Shown one piece after another: positions 10,720 through 23,208 of a stretch of 64,000 nucleotides of DNA. Position numbers and translations under genes: made by a program. The DNA lies in contig JBCFYV010011164.1 in the NCBI GenBank assembly GCA_039000515.1, forward strand, positions 48,170,704 to 48,234,703, in the 5' to 3' direction. Source of the DNA: Timema cristinae (lineage: Eukaryota > Arthropoda > Insecta > Phasmatodea > Timematidae). How positions within the stretch are numbered: the first letter of the stretch is position 1; the number at the start of each line of letters is the position of its first letter. The notes under the pieces are model-generated. The model saw only the letters and a list, made by a program, of their open reading frames with translations, made no database searches and was not told where the DNA came from.

Positions 10720-13700
10720 AATTAATTCTCTCGATTGTTAACCCAAACATTTAACCTCTTGATCCAGATAACAAGTTCTAAATAATACTACAATCACTTA
10801 TTTTAACTTCGTGAACTATGTTATTAGATTCATTTTAATTTTAATATGTTTCATATGTAATTATCTCATCTGATAACTTACTAAGTAATCCTATTAATTG
10901 TTTGTAACTGTGTAAATAGTCATTGTTAACTTTTTTAGGTTGGTATCAAACTTATCATTCATGTAATTAGTTAGTTTTGTTCATCAATCTTGTATTAACC
11001 GCCCCTTCATGTATTAACCGCCCCTTCCCAGTCATTTGACTATTAACAATTTTATAGTTTTCTGTAAATTCTCCATAATACTTTTTATCGCTTTATAAGA
11101 TCTTGCTCAATTACAGTTTTACCTAATTATAAAATCAATTTGTTCTTAACTAGATCTGAGGTGATTCTTAGGAAGATGGTTATGTATTTGTAAGTGATTT
11201 AATTCCCGACTTAACAATTTTTTCTTCTTTTTGAATAATTAATTATTTTTTATTTCCATCAATTCATATTGTTAATTGACTTATATAATTTTTTTCCTTG
11301 ATCTAACACACTCTTTTTTAATAATATATTATTATATTCATAACTCATATTGTATAATAGACTAAAGAAGTGCATCAATCCATCAATCGGTAGTTCTACC
11401 TAGTACATTTCTTGTAATACTAATTTCCTATTTCTCCTTACTACAAATTAAAATGAATTTAACTAAAACTACAAAAGTTGTTATAATACACATATTTTTT
11501 TTATTTTTAAAATCAAATTTATTTGTAAATATTGTCAACCATGTAGGGTACAGATTGCCCTTTTTGGCAGCTATCTACATACAGACTCAGTGTTGTACTA
11601 CAAACAATAGTTTAAACACCATGATAGCTAAACAAAATTAAATGTTGCAATATTCACGCTTGTAGACATCTTTATTTTATCAACCAAAACTATCCTTGCA
11701 GCAGGATTAGTCTTTCACACTTTGACAAGGAAATAAAACTTATACCCCTCCTTCCTTAACAGATTAACAAACTGAACTATATTATTAGAATTTGAAAAAG
11801 AATGACAAGATCTGATACAATGAAGTTAATACATTACATTTCTTATGAGTGTTGCGAGTACAAACTATTAAAGGGCCTGTTGTGTGTGTGGGTTGTTTGG
11901 ATAAGAGTATGTAACACATTATTTTTTTAAATTGCTACACATATCAGAGCTGCCGTGCAATTTGGAAAATTAAGACTCTCACTTTTACACCACATGTCTC
12001 ACCGAAATAGAGAATGTGTTGAGAAAATTCTGATTTTAATTAATTCCATCCATAGAGTTAATGTATTAATATTATTAATATTAGAGTTTAGTTAAGATGA
12101 AATTATGTCAATTTTTATGGTAAGTTTTGATTTATTTCTATTTAAAATGTTGACAATACTGAGCAGTGAAGCAATGCTTTAATTATCTGCCAAGTGATGC
12201 AACATTTTTTGTATCTAATTAAACAGTAAACTGTTTGTTTTTTGCATTTGCCTATCAGTTTTTGATTGGTCACATACAAAAAAAACAAAAAATACTGTTA
12301 TTAGTTACATTGACATAGTACTAGCAAAATTTAGTGATAAAAGTATCAATTTATTTTCATAAACCCACAAAATAATAAATTAACACAAACCTAATTCTGA
12401 ATGTTGAAAATAAATGTTATTCAACGTATGAACAGGGAATAATTGATACTTTTAATTAAATACTGCACAAAATATGTTACAACCAAAATATAATAAACTT
12501 AGATAAATTAGCGACCTAGTGACATTCAACCAATATCTCTTATTTTTACCTCTTTTGATACAATAATTTGGTAATCTTAGTACATATGAGCAAGTGGTAA
12601 GAAATATGTGGTTAGCTGATAAAATTTTCACTCTAATCTGTTTAGTAACCTAATTAAAATATCGAAGGGAATGTTTACTAAGCTTCTACAAATTCAAGAT
12701 TTTCAATTTTGTTTCAGAATATAAATCTTAGCTTACTCTAATCAATTATGAATTAAATATCAAAAGTAGGATTTATTTTTAGTCATATCTGCATCAGGTA
12801 TTTTATTATGAAAATACTTTGAATTTAATCCAAATGAAATTCTAATACTACGGTCTTTTAGTCGTGGCATAATATGAGTTGAACTCTTAAGATAAAAATG
12901 TAAACAATCTCATGACTGACTTAACCGAAATGTTATTATTAAATTGTTGGTTATATTTTAACAGTGAATATATGTTAATTTCTATTTACTAAAGGAAGAT
13001 AAATATTCACAAAGTTTGATGTTTAAAATTAAATTTTGAATTGAATTCCACTGAATATGAATTTTGATTCACATTTTAAATAGCACAGTATGGTCTACTG
13101 TTTATCAATAAGGGGAGGTAGGGGGGGGGGGGAAGCCTTCGGAAAACTTAATTTGTCAACACAATAGCTTGAAAAAAAATCAAACTGTATAATATCTGCT
13201 CTATTAAATGACTAGAAATACAAAATGTATGCCTTGATGAATCCCAAAAGCAAATGTAAAAATAATTTAATGCATGCTCATTTAATGTTTTTATTTTAAA
13301 ATGTGGAATTATGTTCTATTATGTGGCATCTAGGATAGTTGTTGAAATGTAAGTGTTTGAAAAGAGATAATCAATTTGAGTTATTTATCATTGATTGAAT
13401 AAAATACCGAATATTTTTGCATTCCATAAAGTATATATTATTAAGTTTGTAAATTAAAATGGATGATGGTATTTTCTGACAAGTTACAGTTCAATTTTCA
13501 TAGAACCTTATATGACAGCTAGAAAAGCTACTAGAGCTACTTTAATTTATTCATATCAAGGGTGTAACCATCAACCATCAATTGAGATTAGGTTATTTTT
13601 GTGTTCTCTATTTTTAAATACTTATGTACATCTTCTGAACAATTGACATAACCCTAACTTTATTATATATGGTTTAAATCATCATTTTTCCTTTAGTTTT

Positions 13701-14050
13701 GTACTCAATGTGAATATTTTACAAGCAGTTTAAGTGGCGTAGCTTAAATTGACTATAAATGATCACAATCATTGGTTGTAAGTCTCACTTGTCTTTGATT
13801 GAAAGTGTTCTATAGCTTTTAGAAACAAATTGACCAATTTACTTGCGTAACGGACAAATTAATTCAGGCATAACCGTCAAAACAATCATATTGGTACAGG
13901 CCAAATAGTGTAGCCACTAAATTTGAGTAATAAATTATTAACAACTATTGATTGAATTTAATTATTTTCTCATTTGAATAACTGTTACATCAACCACTAT
14001 GAATATTTATTTAATTTAATTTTACAGCAATAACAATAAAGTTAAGTAAA
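10720..14050. other. AT-rich stretch, no gene
   Basis: Holds a short direct duplication at 10,994-11,027 (GTATTAACCGCCCCTTC twice) and a G run near 13,118. The frames seen are short and unconvincing. Downstream of Ly6 gene 1. Confidence 0.5.
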
Positions 14051-14057
14051 CCTTTTT

Positions 14058-14063
14058 TTTATT
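14058..14063 (-). terminator. candidate poly(A) signal of Ly6 gene 1
   Basis: AATAAA on the minus strand, about 345 nt downstream of the gene 1 stop codon. This is the first canonical hexamer I noticed; other AT-rich variants could be used instead. Confidence 0.4.
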
Positions 14064-14406
14064 TAGTTTTTTCTCTCCTTAAATTTTGCATTTTGAGGAT
14101 AACATACTTTGGCCTTTATACCCCGATAAGTCAAGTCATGTGATCTGCAACTGTCACTCTTTATATATAATGTAAATTATTTTAAAATCAAACTAATAAA
14201 AATTATAGTAAAATGTTATCATGGTTGACCATAAATAAATATGTTTGTATTTTTTTAAAGTTTCTTGCTACCAAAATGCTACTTTAGCTTATTTACTTAA
14301 CCTATATTGTTAAAACTTCATATTTTTTAGAAGGTGCTCTTTACATGAAAAGAGTTTGGCATAATAAATGACACATTAAAACATTCCCAAGCAAAATTAC
14401 TAGCTG

Positions 14407-14654
14407 TTAGTTGTAGCAGCTCAGTAGTTGGACAACTATAGCTACTAGCAGTGCAGGGAGTGAGCCCGCCAAGAGACTCGAAGAATTACAGCCATCCTTG
14501 TCGCACACAACACAGTTCCAATCAAGTTTGGTAGCACTGGGCTGTTTTGTCCACAGCGCAACAGCCTCTTCTATCATGCTGCAAATACTTGGCATTGGAA
14601 GCATGCAGCTTCGTAAAATGGAGGTTGAAACATTCTTTGAGTTTCCGCTCTTCT
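14407..14654 (-). CDS. Ly6 gene 1, last coding exon
   Basis: Acceptor ATTTCCCTCAG precedes 14,654. The first two bases complete a codon begun in the previous exon (G plus AG, Glu). It encodes cysteines 6-10 (RSC, SIC, NCVVC, GCN), then the GPI signal and a TAA stop at 14,407-14,409. Confidence 0.87.
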
Positions 14655-17600
14655 CTGAGGGAAATATCACAAAAATAATATATTCCTTGATTGGATGTCA
14701 AGAAGAAAAGAAAAAAATAAACTAAAATTTTGCAATCAAAACTTTACCAATAAGAGCAATGAAAATATTATAACTTAAAATAAACTATTCATTTTAACCA
14801 AACCTATTCACATGAAATATTTTGGAGGCTCAACCCCAGCCTCCACACACTCCATGCTCAAAATTATTACAAAAAAAAATTGTGTGCTAAATGCCTAGGA
14901 TAAAAGCTTATGCCCTTTCAACCCAAAAATATTTTAAAACTGATTTGCTTCCAGAGTAGCTTAATTTAAAAAAAATATTTTTCCATTCTCTCGGCCGTTA
15001 ATTCATCAGTGAGAATGGGGAAACCCTCATTTTGCCAATAATAATTTTTTTTGGCCATGCCAGGAATCAAACCCGGGAATCTTGGCTCAATAGACAGTCA
15101 CACGTCCAACTAAGCTAAGATGTCAGACTAGTAACATAATTTGATGTTTAAAAATTATTGTCATCTCATGTTCGGGTACTTAACCACAAACCCTCAGGCT
15201 GGGTCCACCCCACCCCCATCACCCCGAATATAATTTTATTTGAGATATTTAACATGCATTTTCTGAACCAACTAATTATATCAGCCTACGAGAATTTCTA
15301 CGAGCAAGGGCATGAGCTGCACTTTACAAGAAAATCTATTATTAGCAATCTGTGCATGTCTTCTATCCTAAAGATTATTTACATATTATGTCACATCTAT
15401 AGGTTTGTAGCAACAAACTTTTTATTAGAGGGCACGTCACTTAATGTGGAGGACTTTAACACAAGCAAGATTAGTGTACTGACTCGTTTTCCTTACTTAG
15501 AGCCATGAGGCCTAGATTTGTCCTGGTTCAAACCCTGACTGGATGTACTGAAGGGGGTTTCTCCTCGTCATCTTCCAACAAAATTTGCTGTGAATTGCTC
15601 TCCTCTTCCCTAGTTTTTTAAATCAGAGTCAATAATAACCCTTATAATAAACATTAATCCAAAGTGTTGTGACATCTAAACCCCAACCTCCTTTGTCAAT
15701 GAGTGTCAAGTGCAATGCAAGTCTGGTATAGACTGTGCTGCCACCAATGTATGTCCGCCGTCATCCTCTAATCTCTACTACTTATTAAACAAAGTGTCGG
15801 TCTATATGTCTGTGGCCTCTCTATGGACTTCCTGATTGGAATGGAGGTTTGGTTATATTATTTAGATTTTACCTGGAAGGTATTATTAGGCAATTGATCA
15901 AATAATCAATTAATTCCGATACAATTTATACTTTAAAAGATTGTATCTTTAAACCCGTTATCAATGGGGGGATTTTCCTAATGAATGAAGAATTATTTTC
16001 TGTATATTAATTTGAACACCAAATCCAAAGAGTAATTTCAGAATATATATTTCAATATTAAATCCAAAGATAAATTATATTTTAGTTTAGTTGGTTGTTT
16101 TGAATTCACAGATCCTTTCCAAGAAAAGTTTATCTACTTATATGTTTGCTTATTATTCTAGAACTAGGAACTGAATAGATATTAATGCTCTATTTTTATC
16201 TGATGTTGAATAATTCATTTAATGATCTCACTAGAAAGTCTATAAGATATTTAAAAATCATGAATAGGCTATCTTCAAGGAACTGAGCAGTGACAAATGT
16301 GAAGTGGCAAAAGCGAGGACTGCCAAACGTGCATCTACTGTTATGGCTTCAGGAAAAAATCAGCCCACGATATAGACTCGGTGACAATTCCAAAGAGTCT
16401 GGATTAAATCATCCGCCCACAACTACATGCAAGTATAAACATATGGTACACGGCACATAAGGACTTTTTAATCGATCGTCTCAGTGCATGCAGAAAGATA
16501 TCTATAAAGGAGCTAAAGAAAGATTTGACAGGCATGATGGATATCCCAAATACCGTAGACGTCATCCCGACGATGGAGGATACTAGACAACAATCCATTA
16601 TTGAGCGTTGGGATGGACAATCGTTCGATATCCATAATTATGTGTTGCTGTGTAGTTTCATGAAACCCATTAAGTATGCATGTAAGTAAATCAATAACGA
16701 CAGTGATCAAGCGCGAATTTAAGGGGAGAGGGGCACGTGGTAGGTAGAATATTTGATTATTTTGGTATACTAATGAAAGTGGAGGTCGAGAGCTGTGGCG
16801 GCGACCAACAATATTTTTATTTTGCATCTTATTGATAGTTTGTGGGAGAGTAGGTGCGGACAATGGGTAGCGGGCAAGGCGATTGGCAAAAGTACTTATG
16901 TTAAGGAAAAATATGCCTACCAGTGTACACAAATGTTTCTCCAATACATCTGTGCCGCCCCCTTTTACAATTTCTAAATTCGTGCTTGGCAATGATCAAA
17001 GGACGTTTAGTATTAACTTGACAGATGAGGAATAACAATTTCAGTATGTATTAGCCAAGGAGCTATGCATTTAGCTTTCCATCTCGAAAATGGACATTGT
17101 GGGTATTTTTCAAATTGTGCGTTGTACGCTACCTACTTTGTTAGAAGGGAGCAGAACAGCGTCTGCGACATTTAAATTACCTTTGCATTTTTTTTACGAC
17201 CAAATTGCCGAATTTAACCGATTGAAGCAAAGTTCCACATCAAAATTACTACAAAAACTATCTCTTATATTATAGAATGCGAGTACAATGTCGCATAAGA
17301 TCTTAATTGATAATCTATATAGAACTCTGAAAGATCTCAGAAGCCACAATGTGCTTATAGGAGGCGTCACCGTATAGTTCTCAGGAGATTTCCGACAAAC
17401 TCTAGCAGTCATCCCGAGTCACAAGAGCTGATGGGGTCAACGCCTGCCTTAAAAGATCCATCATATGCCCAGACGTTGTGAAACTTTCCATGTCAACCAA
17501 CATAGGCAGCCATCTGTGGGAAAACAATAACTAGACATTATGTAGATATATTACTGAAACCGGGAAATGGAGTCTTCGCAGAGCACGAAGGCAAGGTGTC

Positions 17601-20600
17601 TTGAATAACTCAGATATGTGTCGTGGTCAAGTATAGCCAGGAATTTGTCCATTTTATTCATCCCAATATACATATTTTGTCAAATAAGTCTTCTTTCTTG
17701 GTTACAGGAGCAAACTATTCTAACTCTAAAAATGAATTGGCTGGTAAAATTAACGACTATCTTTTAAACCAGTTCGAAGTGCCATCCCACATTTAAAATT
17801 CATAGGCAACAAATACTCTGTATAATTTTCTAATGCCCTTAAACCATTCGGATCATTCATCCACGCTCTTCGATTAAAATTTGAGTACCAATCATTTTGC
17901 TGCGTAACTTGAACCCACCTAAACTGTATAATAAGACCTGCTTACGGGTAAATAGCATGCAAAACTTGATCATAGAGGCGACTGTCATGACAGTCTGCAC
18001 TGTGGGAGAATGGGTCGTGATACCAAGAATACAAACTATTCCATCATACTTTTCCTTCCAGTTTAAATGCATGCAATTCCCTCTCAAGGTTTGACATGCG
18101 ATGACCATCAATGCAGCCCAAGGACAAACCTTGAAGGTGGCAGATAATATTGATCTCCATGGCAGGTGTTTTTCACATGGTCAACTATACGCGATAGTTC
18201 TAAGGACAACTATACGTGATAGTTCTAGCAGCAGCCTGTAACTGTTTGCTTCTGGTGGTAAAAACACCAACGTCGTTTACAGAGACGTTGCCTTAAATTT
18301 CAGTACTTTATTTCCTTCACTTAATACAAATATTCTGTGTGTCTAATCTTAAAACAAAAATAATTACATTGCGTTAATTTTTCTTTAGTCTGAAGATACA
18401 TCTTTTTTAAACTCCAAAGCTTTCATCATCTTGCTAATCTTCACCTAATACGTTGGTGACTTCTTCTCTGTGCAGAAAATTAATAACGCTGGGGTTAAAA
18501 AAACGTTCTTGTTTTAAAGGACGTATTTTTAAAACTGACACTAACGCAAGCGAAGCTGTAGGCAAAAGTTAGTAGTAACATAAAATAGTACATGTTTCTA
18601 AGGTACACTTTGGGGTAACCCACCTACTCCCTTGATCATGAGGCACTTGAAAGAGCCCTCGTCAATGCCCAACATGGACCGTGGAGCCCCAGACACCAGA
18701 GCCATGGATTTCTCCACAGACTCGACAGTGCAGTTCTTGGGGGTGCTTCCAGAAACACTGCTACAGTCATGGCCGGATGAGGGGAAACACTCGTAACACT
18801 TTATTGCTGAGGCTGAAACACATTCCCCCATTAATCAATAAACATGTCTTTTATTGAATTACACGATTGAGGGAGTTGGGGCCAAAATATAAGACCCATC
18901 ATAGATTTAGACGGGATATTTTCACCATAGTAACAACATTTGCGGCTAAAGGGTATCATTTGGTCGGCACAACCAGCCATTAACCTCAGTTTTCTAGACT
19001 GGAGTCGCTACTTCTTTATCCAAATAGCTCTTCATTTGTCCTCACGAGGATGAGTTAGAGCCCATAACAGACCCATTTATTCACAAATAAATTCTGGAAG
19101 TGTGGGAGATTAAATCCTAGACCCTTGGATCTGTAGCCAGGAATTATATTTAAATTTCGGTGAAATTCTAAAATCTAGCTATAGTAAATAAATAAAATAT
19201 TCATAGATCCTTTATATCCTCAAGGTCTTGGCTGACTATAAAAAAAAGTGTAGATCAAAAGAAAAGCAGCAGAAATCCGCGATAACACATTTTTTAAATA
19301 AAATGTGGATTATCGTGTTTTTGCCCTGACACCCTCATTTCTTTATTTGTTAAATATATTATCAAAAGGGGACTGAATCGATTTAATATTATTAAGAACA
19401 AGTTATTACAATAATATCGAATATTTCTACAAACTTTAGCTAAGAAGCATATAACCACAACGGATAGTAAGACGCTGTGCTAAAAAAAAAAAGAAGTTAG
19501 GAACAAATAAGTGGATGCAATATAATGTGTATGGCCCTAAAACGTATCGGACTATGTGTAAGGATATAAATGAAATACTAGAACAAGTTCCGGTACATTT
19601 GTGAAAGTAATATAATAAACACGTTCTGAAATATATTGTTTTCACCGTGTCTCACTACCGGTTGGAGCTATACACATATGTAATAAATATAATAATGTGT
19701 TAGGAATGAGGAAGGTTGAATTTAAAGTAAGTTTACTCGTATACGCGTGGAGGTAGAGTGGAAAACAATTTAGAAAAAAAAAATATCCACTAAACCTCCC
19801 CGCAAATATGGATACGGTTCCTCTAAATTAAACCTTCCTCATCCCTAGCACATTAGCCTGAGTAGTAGTTATCTAACGCACTTGTTTCGTGTTGAGCCAG
19901 ACTGCCGAGGACGGAGAGATAGAGGTTCAAATGCCCGCGGGTAATCTGGGGGTGGTTTTTACTAAATAGTTTTCCATTCTCTCTCTCAACGTAAATGCGT
20001 GTTTGCGTCCTCTAAATTCAACCTTTCCAATTTATAACACATTAGAGTAATTAGTACTCAAGCGTATAATCCGAACGGCTAGTAAGATGCGATACTAAAT
20101 CAAAAAAAAATCTTGAACGTGTTAAAAGAAAGAAAGAAAGAAAGAAAAATAGTTTTTGATAGAGAAGAAAAGTGATTTAAAAACGATACAGTTAAGTGAA
20201 CAAAAAGGAAAGATAACAACTTGACAGAATTGTTTGGTTGAGTTTAATATGTATAACAAAGGCGAAGGAATAATTTGTAAATGTAGACCCCTATAATATC
20301 GCTTAACAGTAAGCCTGCTAGTCTGGGACCAATTTGTCTACTCTCCCCCTTTCATTGCTGCTCACTGGGGAAGGGACCATTTAACTTCCTGAAGTCAGTG
20401 ACTTATAAAGAGGAAACCACTCAATACCATAATCAGCAGAAGATAAGGCATCCTCAGCAGAGAGTATACACCTTGCTCCTACTGTAGCCTATATTATATT
20501 AAAATTAATAAGTACCACTTCAATGGCTGCCTGGTCTAGCGCGCTTCCCTCGCAGTAGACTAGACTACCGATATCGAGGAGATCGAGTTTCGGAACGTAC

Positions 20601-21638
20601 TTGGGTGTGGTGGCTTTTCTAAAATAGTTTTCCACTCTCCCTCCACGCAAATTTGTGTACAATTCCTCCCGTTATAACCATCCTAATATCTAAAGTCATT
20701 AGCATAATTAGTACAGTACATAAGCATAAAATCCGAACAGGCAGTAATACGCGGTGTTAAAAAATAATTTAAAATAATGTACATCATCTTGAATTTTTAC
20801 TTTCTCGCTATCTTACAGGTAGAGAAAGTATTGTGATCGTTAAAAAAAAATTGAACTCAAGGTTTTGATGAATTTCGACGTTTCTTGACCCCCCGAATCC
20901 GAATAAGTGGTGTTTGAATTTCCGTTTGTCTTTTTGTTTGTACCTCTAACTAGAGCCTAAACTATTTTACCGATCAGGCTAAATTTTGGTATCTAGAATT
21001 TTCATAGGGTTGCCCCGAGGGGTTTTTGGAATCCTACATTCAGAAAATAAATACATATACTGAAGCTATCAAATTTAATAATAAATCAAAGGGACGAATT
21101 TATTTTGTCAAAAAACACACGCTCCCTGGGCAAGGGTCTGAAACTGAAACATTTGGATTTGAAGTTCTTTAGGATCTGTAATTTTTCTCCAACGATCAAT
21201 ATCTCACTGTAGAAAAAAAATATCTGAGGCACGAGTCCAAAAATTCCTTGTCATTGAGGGACAACAAACCATCAGGCTTGAGAATACTGGGCGCTTAAAG
21301 CTCCCTCGACTTAATATTAAGACTTCAGTAACTTCACACACATACACATACACACAGAAAATCAATTAATTATGACAACAGCTTTGGATAAATTGACAGA
21401 CATCTAAAAAAATCTTAGGTTGACTGGATATTTTGATAGTATTTTAATTTGTCCAGTAATTATTTATACACTCCAACATCCCCCATCTAAATAGTAATAT
21501 AATGTAATTATTTTCATTTTATATAGTTATATTGTTGTGGGTTTTTGCTTACTTCTAGAAATAATATACTTTACCTAGGTAAGTAGAAAAGGTCAACAAG
21601 AAGAACGCTTGAAATATAATCGAACTTCTTCGTAGCAT
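14407..21638 (-). CDS. Ly6/uPAR-domain GPI-anchored protein, gene 1 (three coding exons)
   Basis: Coding exons 21,638-21,575, 18,812-18,624 and 14,654-14,407 join in frame (501 nt, 166 residues plus stop) across two phase-1 GT-AG introns. Residues 1-21 form a signal peptide (MLRRSSIIFQ start, then a hydrophobic core). The mature part begins near IKCYEC and carries ten cysteines in the Ly6 order, closing with NCVVC, then DGCN. A hydrophobic C-terminal segment (PALLVAIVVQLL) follows CNSSS, as in GPI-anchored proteins. Three NxS/T sequons are visible. The family members known in insects (sleepless/quiver, boudin and relatives) sit on the cell surface and act in septate junctions or ion channel and receptor regulation; which applies here is unknown. 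Introns of about 4.0 and 2.8 kb hold a Helitron and SINEs. A 5' untranslated exon probably exists upstream. Confidence 0.88.
14960..15125 (-). repeat. SINE-C copy, truncated
   Basis: The reverse complement carries a tRNA-like head (TCTTAGCTTAGTTGGACGTG), B box GGGTTTGATTCC, and the SINE-C body with CACTGATGAATTAACGGCCG. It lies in gene 1's last intron. Confidence 0.6.
15235..15570. repeat. SINE-D-related degenerate repeat
   Basis: GAGATATTTAACATGCATTTTC and CTACGAGAATTTCTACGAGC parallel 7,600-7,660. A B-box-like GGTTCAAACCCTGAC lies near 15,520. Boundaries are uncertain. Confidence 0.4.
15772..18572 (+). mobile_element. decayed Helitron with Rep/helicase remnants
   Basis: Left end: host A, then TCTCTACTACTTATTAAACA and a CTGTC-like run, typical of a Helitron 5' TC terminus. 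Right end: a GC-rich hairpin-like ACGCAAGCGAAGCTGTAGGC, then AAAAGTTAG followed by host T, a variant of the CTRR end with insertion between A and T. Between them lies the decayed RepHel coding region. The element sits in a gene 1 intron, antisense to the gene; its right end is about 50 bp downstream (gene sense) of the splice donor at 18,622-18,623. Confidence 0.82.
16290..18300 (+). pseudogene. Helitron Rep-helicase pseudogene
   Basis: Frames broken by many stops and shifts still show family motifs in order. KRGLPNVHLLLWLQEKI (from 16,310) is the HUH Rep region, but the usual HxH reads NVH, so the first metal-binding His is lost. DGYPKYRRRHPDDGG lies at about 16,536-16,580. In the helicase part are LLEGSRTASATFKLPL (about 17,138), SGDFRQTLAVIPS (about 17,379), LRNLNPPKLYNKT (about 17,900), VVIPRIQTIPS (about 18,015), MTINAAQGQTLKVA (about 18,101) and CFSHGQLYA (about 18,166). 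No Walker A motif was found, so a central part is deleted. Rolling-circle replication function is lost. Confidence 0.85.
18624..18812 (-). CDS. Ly6 gene 1, middle coding exon
   Basis: Acceptor GTGTTTCAG precedes 18,812 and donor GTGGGT follows 18,624. A second possible donor, GTAGGT four bases earlier, would break the phase match with the last exon, so the phase-1 donor is chosen. It encodes SAIKCYEC through FKCLMIKGV, with cysteines 1-5 and an N-glycosylation sequon NCT. Confidence 0.87.
18813..19635. other. intronic DNA of Ly6 gene 1
   Basis: No exon or clear transposon seen. A short (A)n tract lies near 19,483. Confidence 0.45.
19636..19855. repeat. SINE-A fragments in opposite orientation
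   Basis: 19,636-19,790 is a minus-strand SINE-A 3' half (CACCGTGTCTCACTACCGGT, then GAAGGTTGAATTTAAAG). 19,800-19,855 is a plus-strand 3' half (CAAATATGGATACGGTTCCT) that abuts the next copy. A truncated, rearranged pair. Confidence 0.55.
19856..20100 (+). repeat. SINE-A copy
   Basis: Head TAGTTATCTAACGCACTTGT, B-box region GAGGTTCAAATGCCC, body TAGTTTTCCATTCTCTCTCT, tail CCGAACGGCTAGTAAGATGC. A short (AAAG)n lies downstream at 20,126-20,146. Confidence 0.75.
20520..20762 (+). repeat. SINE-A variant copy
   Basis: Head GCCTGGTCTAGCGCGCTTCC, body TAGTTTTCCACTCTCCCTCC, tail CCGAACAGGCAGTAATACGC. The TGGTCTA-type head differs from the GTTGGCTAACGCG type at 23,800 and 45,290. Confidence 0.7.
20795..21260 (+). 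repeat. dispersed repeat F, copy 1
   Basis: GATGAATTTCGACGTTTCTT and TTTTACCGATCAGGCTAAA, then TAGGGTTGCCCCGAGGGGTT, match in order the copy at 31,600-32,470. No frame. Possibly a non-autonomous Helitron, by relation to the 39,370-39,752 copy. Confidence 0.55.
21575..21638 (-). CDS. Ly6 gene 1, signal-peptide exon
   Basis: The exon runs from acceptor CTTTCTTTTTCAG (exon start 21,663) through 25 nt of 5' UTR to ATG at 21,638. Its 21 codons form a textbook signal peptide, then a single G before donor GTAAAG. That G plus CC of the next exon gives Ala, continuing as ASAIKC. The acceptor upstream of the ATG implies at least one further 5' non-coding exon. Confidence 0.8.
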
Positions 21639-21829
21639 GTCGACACGGTTTGTTACCACTTCTCTGAAAAAGAAAGAAAAACGTTTTTATCACACAATTT
21701 ATATTCAATAGGAAGTATGTGGCCTGCATTAAACCTTCAGTAAAGGTTCAAAGTGTAGGCTCTTGCTCAACTTGATAGTGGGGTGGATTCGAAGCTAAGT
21801 CGAATCGAGTATCTATCTATATATATATA

Positions 21830-22140
21830 TCCATATTATCTTGTATATTAATAAGTTAGAAGTTAGTTTTTCTGTCATGATCATTGAGCAATACATCCCG
21901 CACGCAGAGGTATGGAATTTAAAAATTAATCGCCCCTGTGTGCGGATATGTACGACTCGAAGTAGGAATTTTAAAATTTTGACTAGATTTGTTAAATTTT
22001 TACTGAATTATAAATCTGGTGGGAAGCAAAAAGACCACGGACAGCGCAAAGCTTAGATGCACAAACTTTTAAATTTATCCTCCATGTACAGTATTAAACT
22101 AAAAACATTTCTCCCGGGCAACACAGCTACTTCAAACTAG
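21830..22140 (+). mobile_element. short non-autonomous Helitron (candidate)
   Basis: Begins A, then TCCATATTATCTTGTATATT; ends CTCCCGGGCAACACAGCTAC followed by TTCAAACTAG, the CCCGGGCAACG-hairpin plus CTAG pattern of many insect Helitrons. The base after CTAG is G rather than T. It lies about 170 bp upstream of the gene 1 signal-peptide exon, in the 5' intron or promoter region. Confidence 0.55.
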
Positions 22141-22144
22141 GATG

Positions 22145-23060
22145 ACATATTTTCCAAAGCCAAATCGAGGTTCGAATATTTGAAAGAAAAAATTATGTTG
22201 ATTATAATATTATATTGTTCATATTTATATAAGCTGAGACACTAAATATCATATACAAAGTAATTTATTTCAGAGATAATTAACACATTTTATCCTAAGT
22301 TGATATATTACGTTATTATCACAATATATAATTCAATTACTAAACTTTGTGTGTGTGTACGAACATTAATCTGTATTATAAGTAGCAGCATGAAATGATA
22401 AAAATTGCACATATTATATGTGTATTTAAGCTCTCAATATTTTTATTGGCGAGGATATGTAACTTTCGAAGTCTAAATTAGATTTCCAAGTGAGGTCAAA
22501 GTTGAATATATTTTATACGAAAGTTTCTCACAACTTTATAAATTATGTAAGCTATTTAAAGTTTTGTGAACACATTAATGGTTTCAAGAGGGGAAGGGGT
22601 GATTTTATTCCAATAGATTTGTTTAGTTTGATTTTATACACATAGTATTCTCAACAGTTTTTGGATATATGTCAAGAATATCATGGAATTTAAACAAGAT
22701 TTTCCCTTTAATTGAACATTTTTCTGTTCAATTGTTATTTTGTTCATGACAAATATTTAATAATTATTGAGATTTTTTTCTAAACTATGAAATTAATTAA
22801 AGCAATATTATATTTGTTTTGGCCCAAACAATTTTTTTCTCTTAAACTAACCTAATACTGACCTAAACTTGTGTCTATATTCCACTCCACCTAAGGAAGG
22901 CCCTCGACACATACATCTGGGCGATATGTAGAGCACACACGATATTTTTAATACAATATCATATTTTAAACTAAATATTGGAGATAGTTTAGGCTTGTTC
23001 CTCGGGGCCTTAGTCCTTAGCATTTAAAGATTAAAAAGGTTGTTTGTTTAACAACACTTT
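22145..23060. other. AT-rich DNA, nothing recognised
   Basis: May hold the 5' non-coding exon or promoter of Ly6 gene 1; no such element can be singled out by eye. Confidence 0.4.
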
Positions 23061-23064
23061 CAGT

Positions 23065-23208
23065 GGGACTATACGTATGTGTAATAAATTAGGATAATTT
23101 GTTGGGTATTAGGAAGGTTGAATTTAGAGATTCATGGCATGGAGGGAAAGTAGAATAACATTTAGGAAAAACCAACAGTATATTCAACCGGGATTTGAAC
23201 CCCAATCT
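23065..23208 (-). repeat. SINE-A 3'-truncated fragment
   Basis: GGAAGGTTGAATTTAGAG, GGAGGGAAAGTAGAATAAC and TCAACCGGGATTTGAACCCC are minus-strand SINE-A body and B box. It runs straight into the next SINE-C. Confidence 0.6.

Noticed and set aside
14498..14725. Plus-strand 75-residue frame
   Set aside because: Antisense shadow of the last exon of Ly6 gene 1.
16513..16992. Minus-strand 159-residue frame
   Set aside because: Antisense to the Helitron Rep pseudogene, whose sense strand carries the family motifs.
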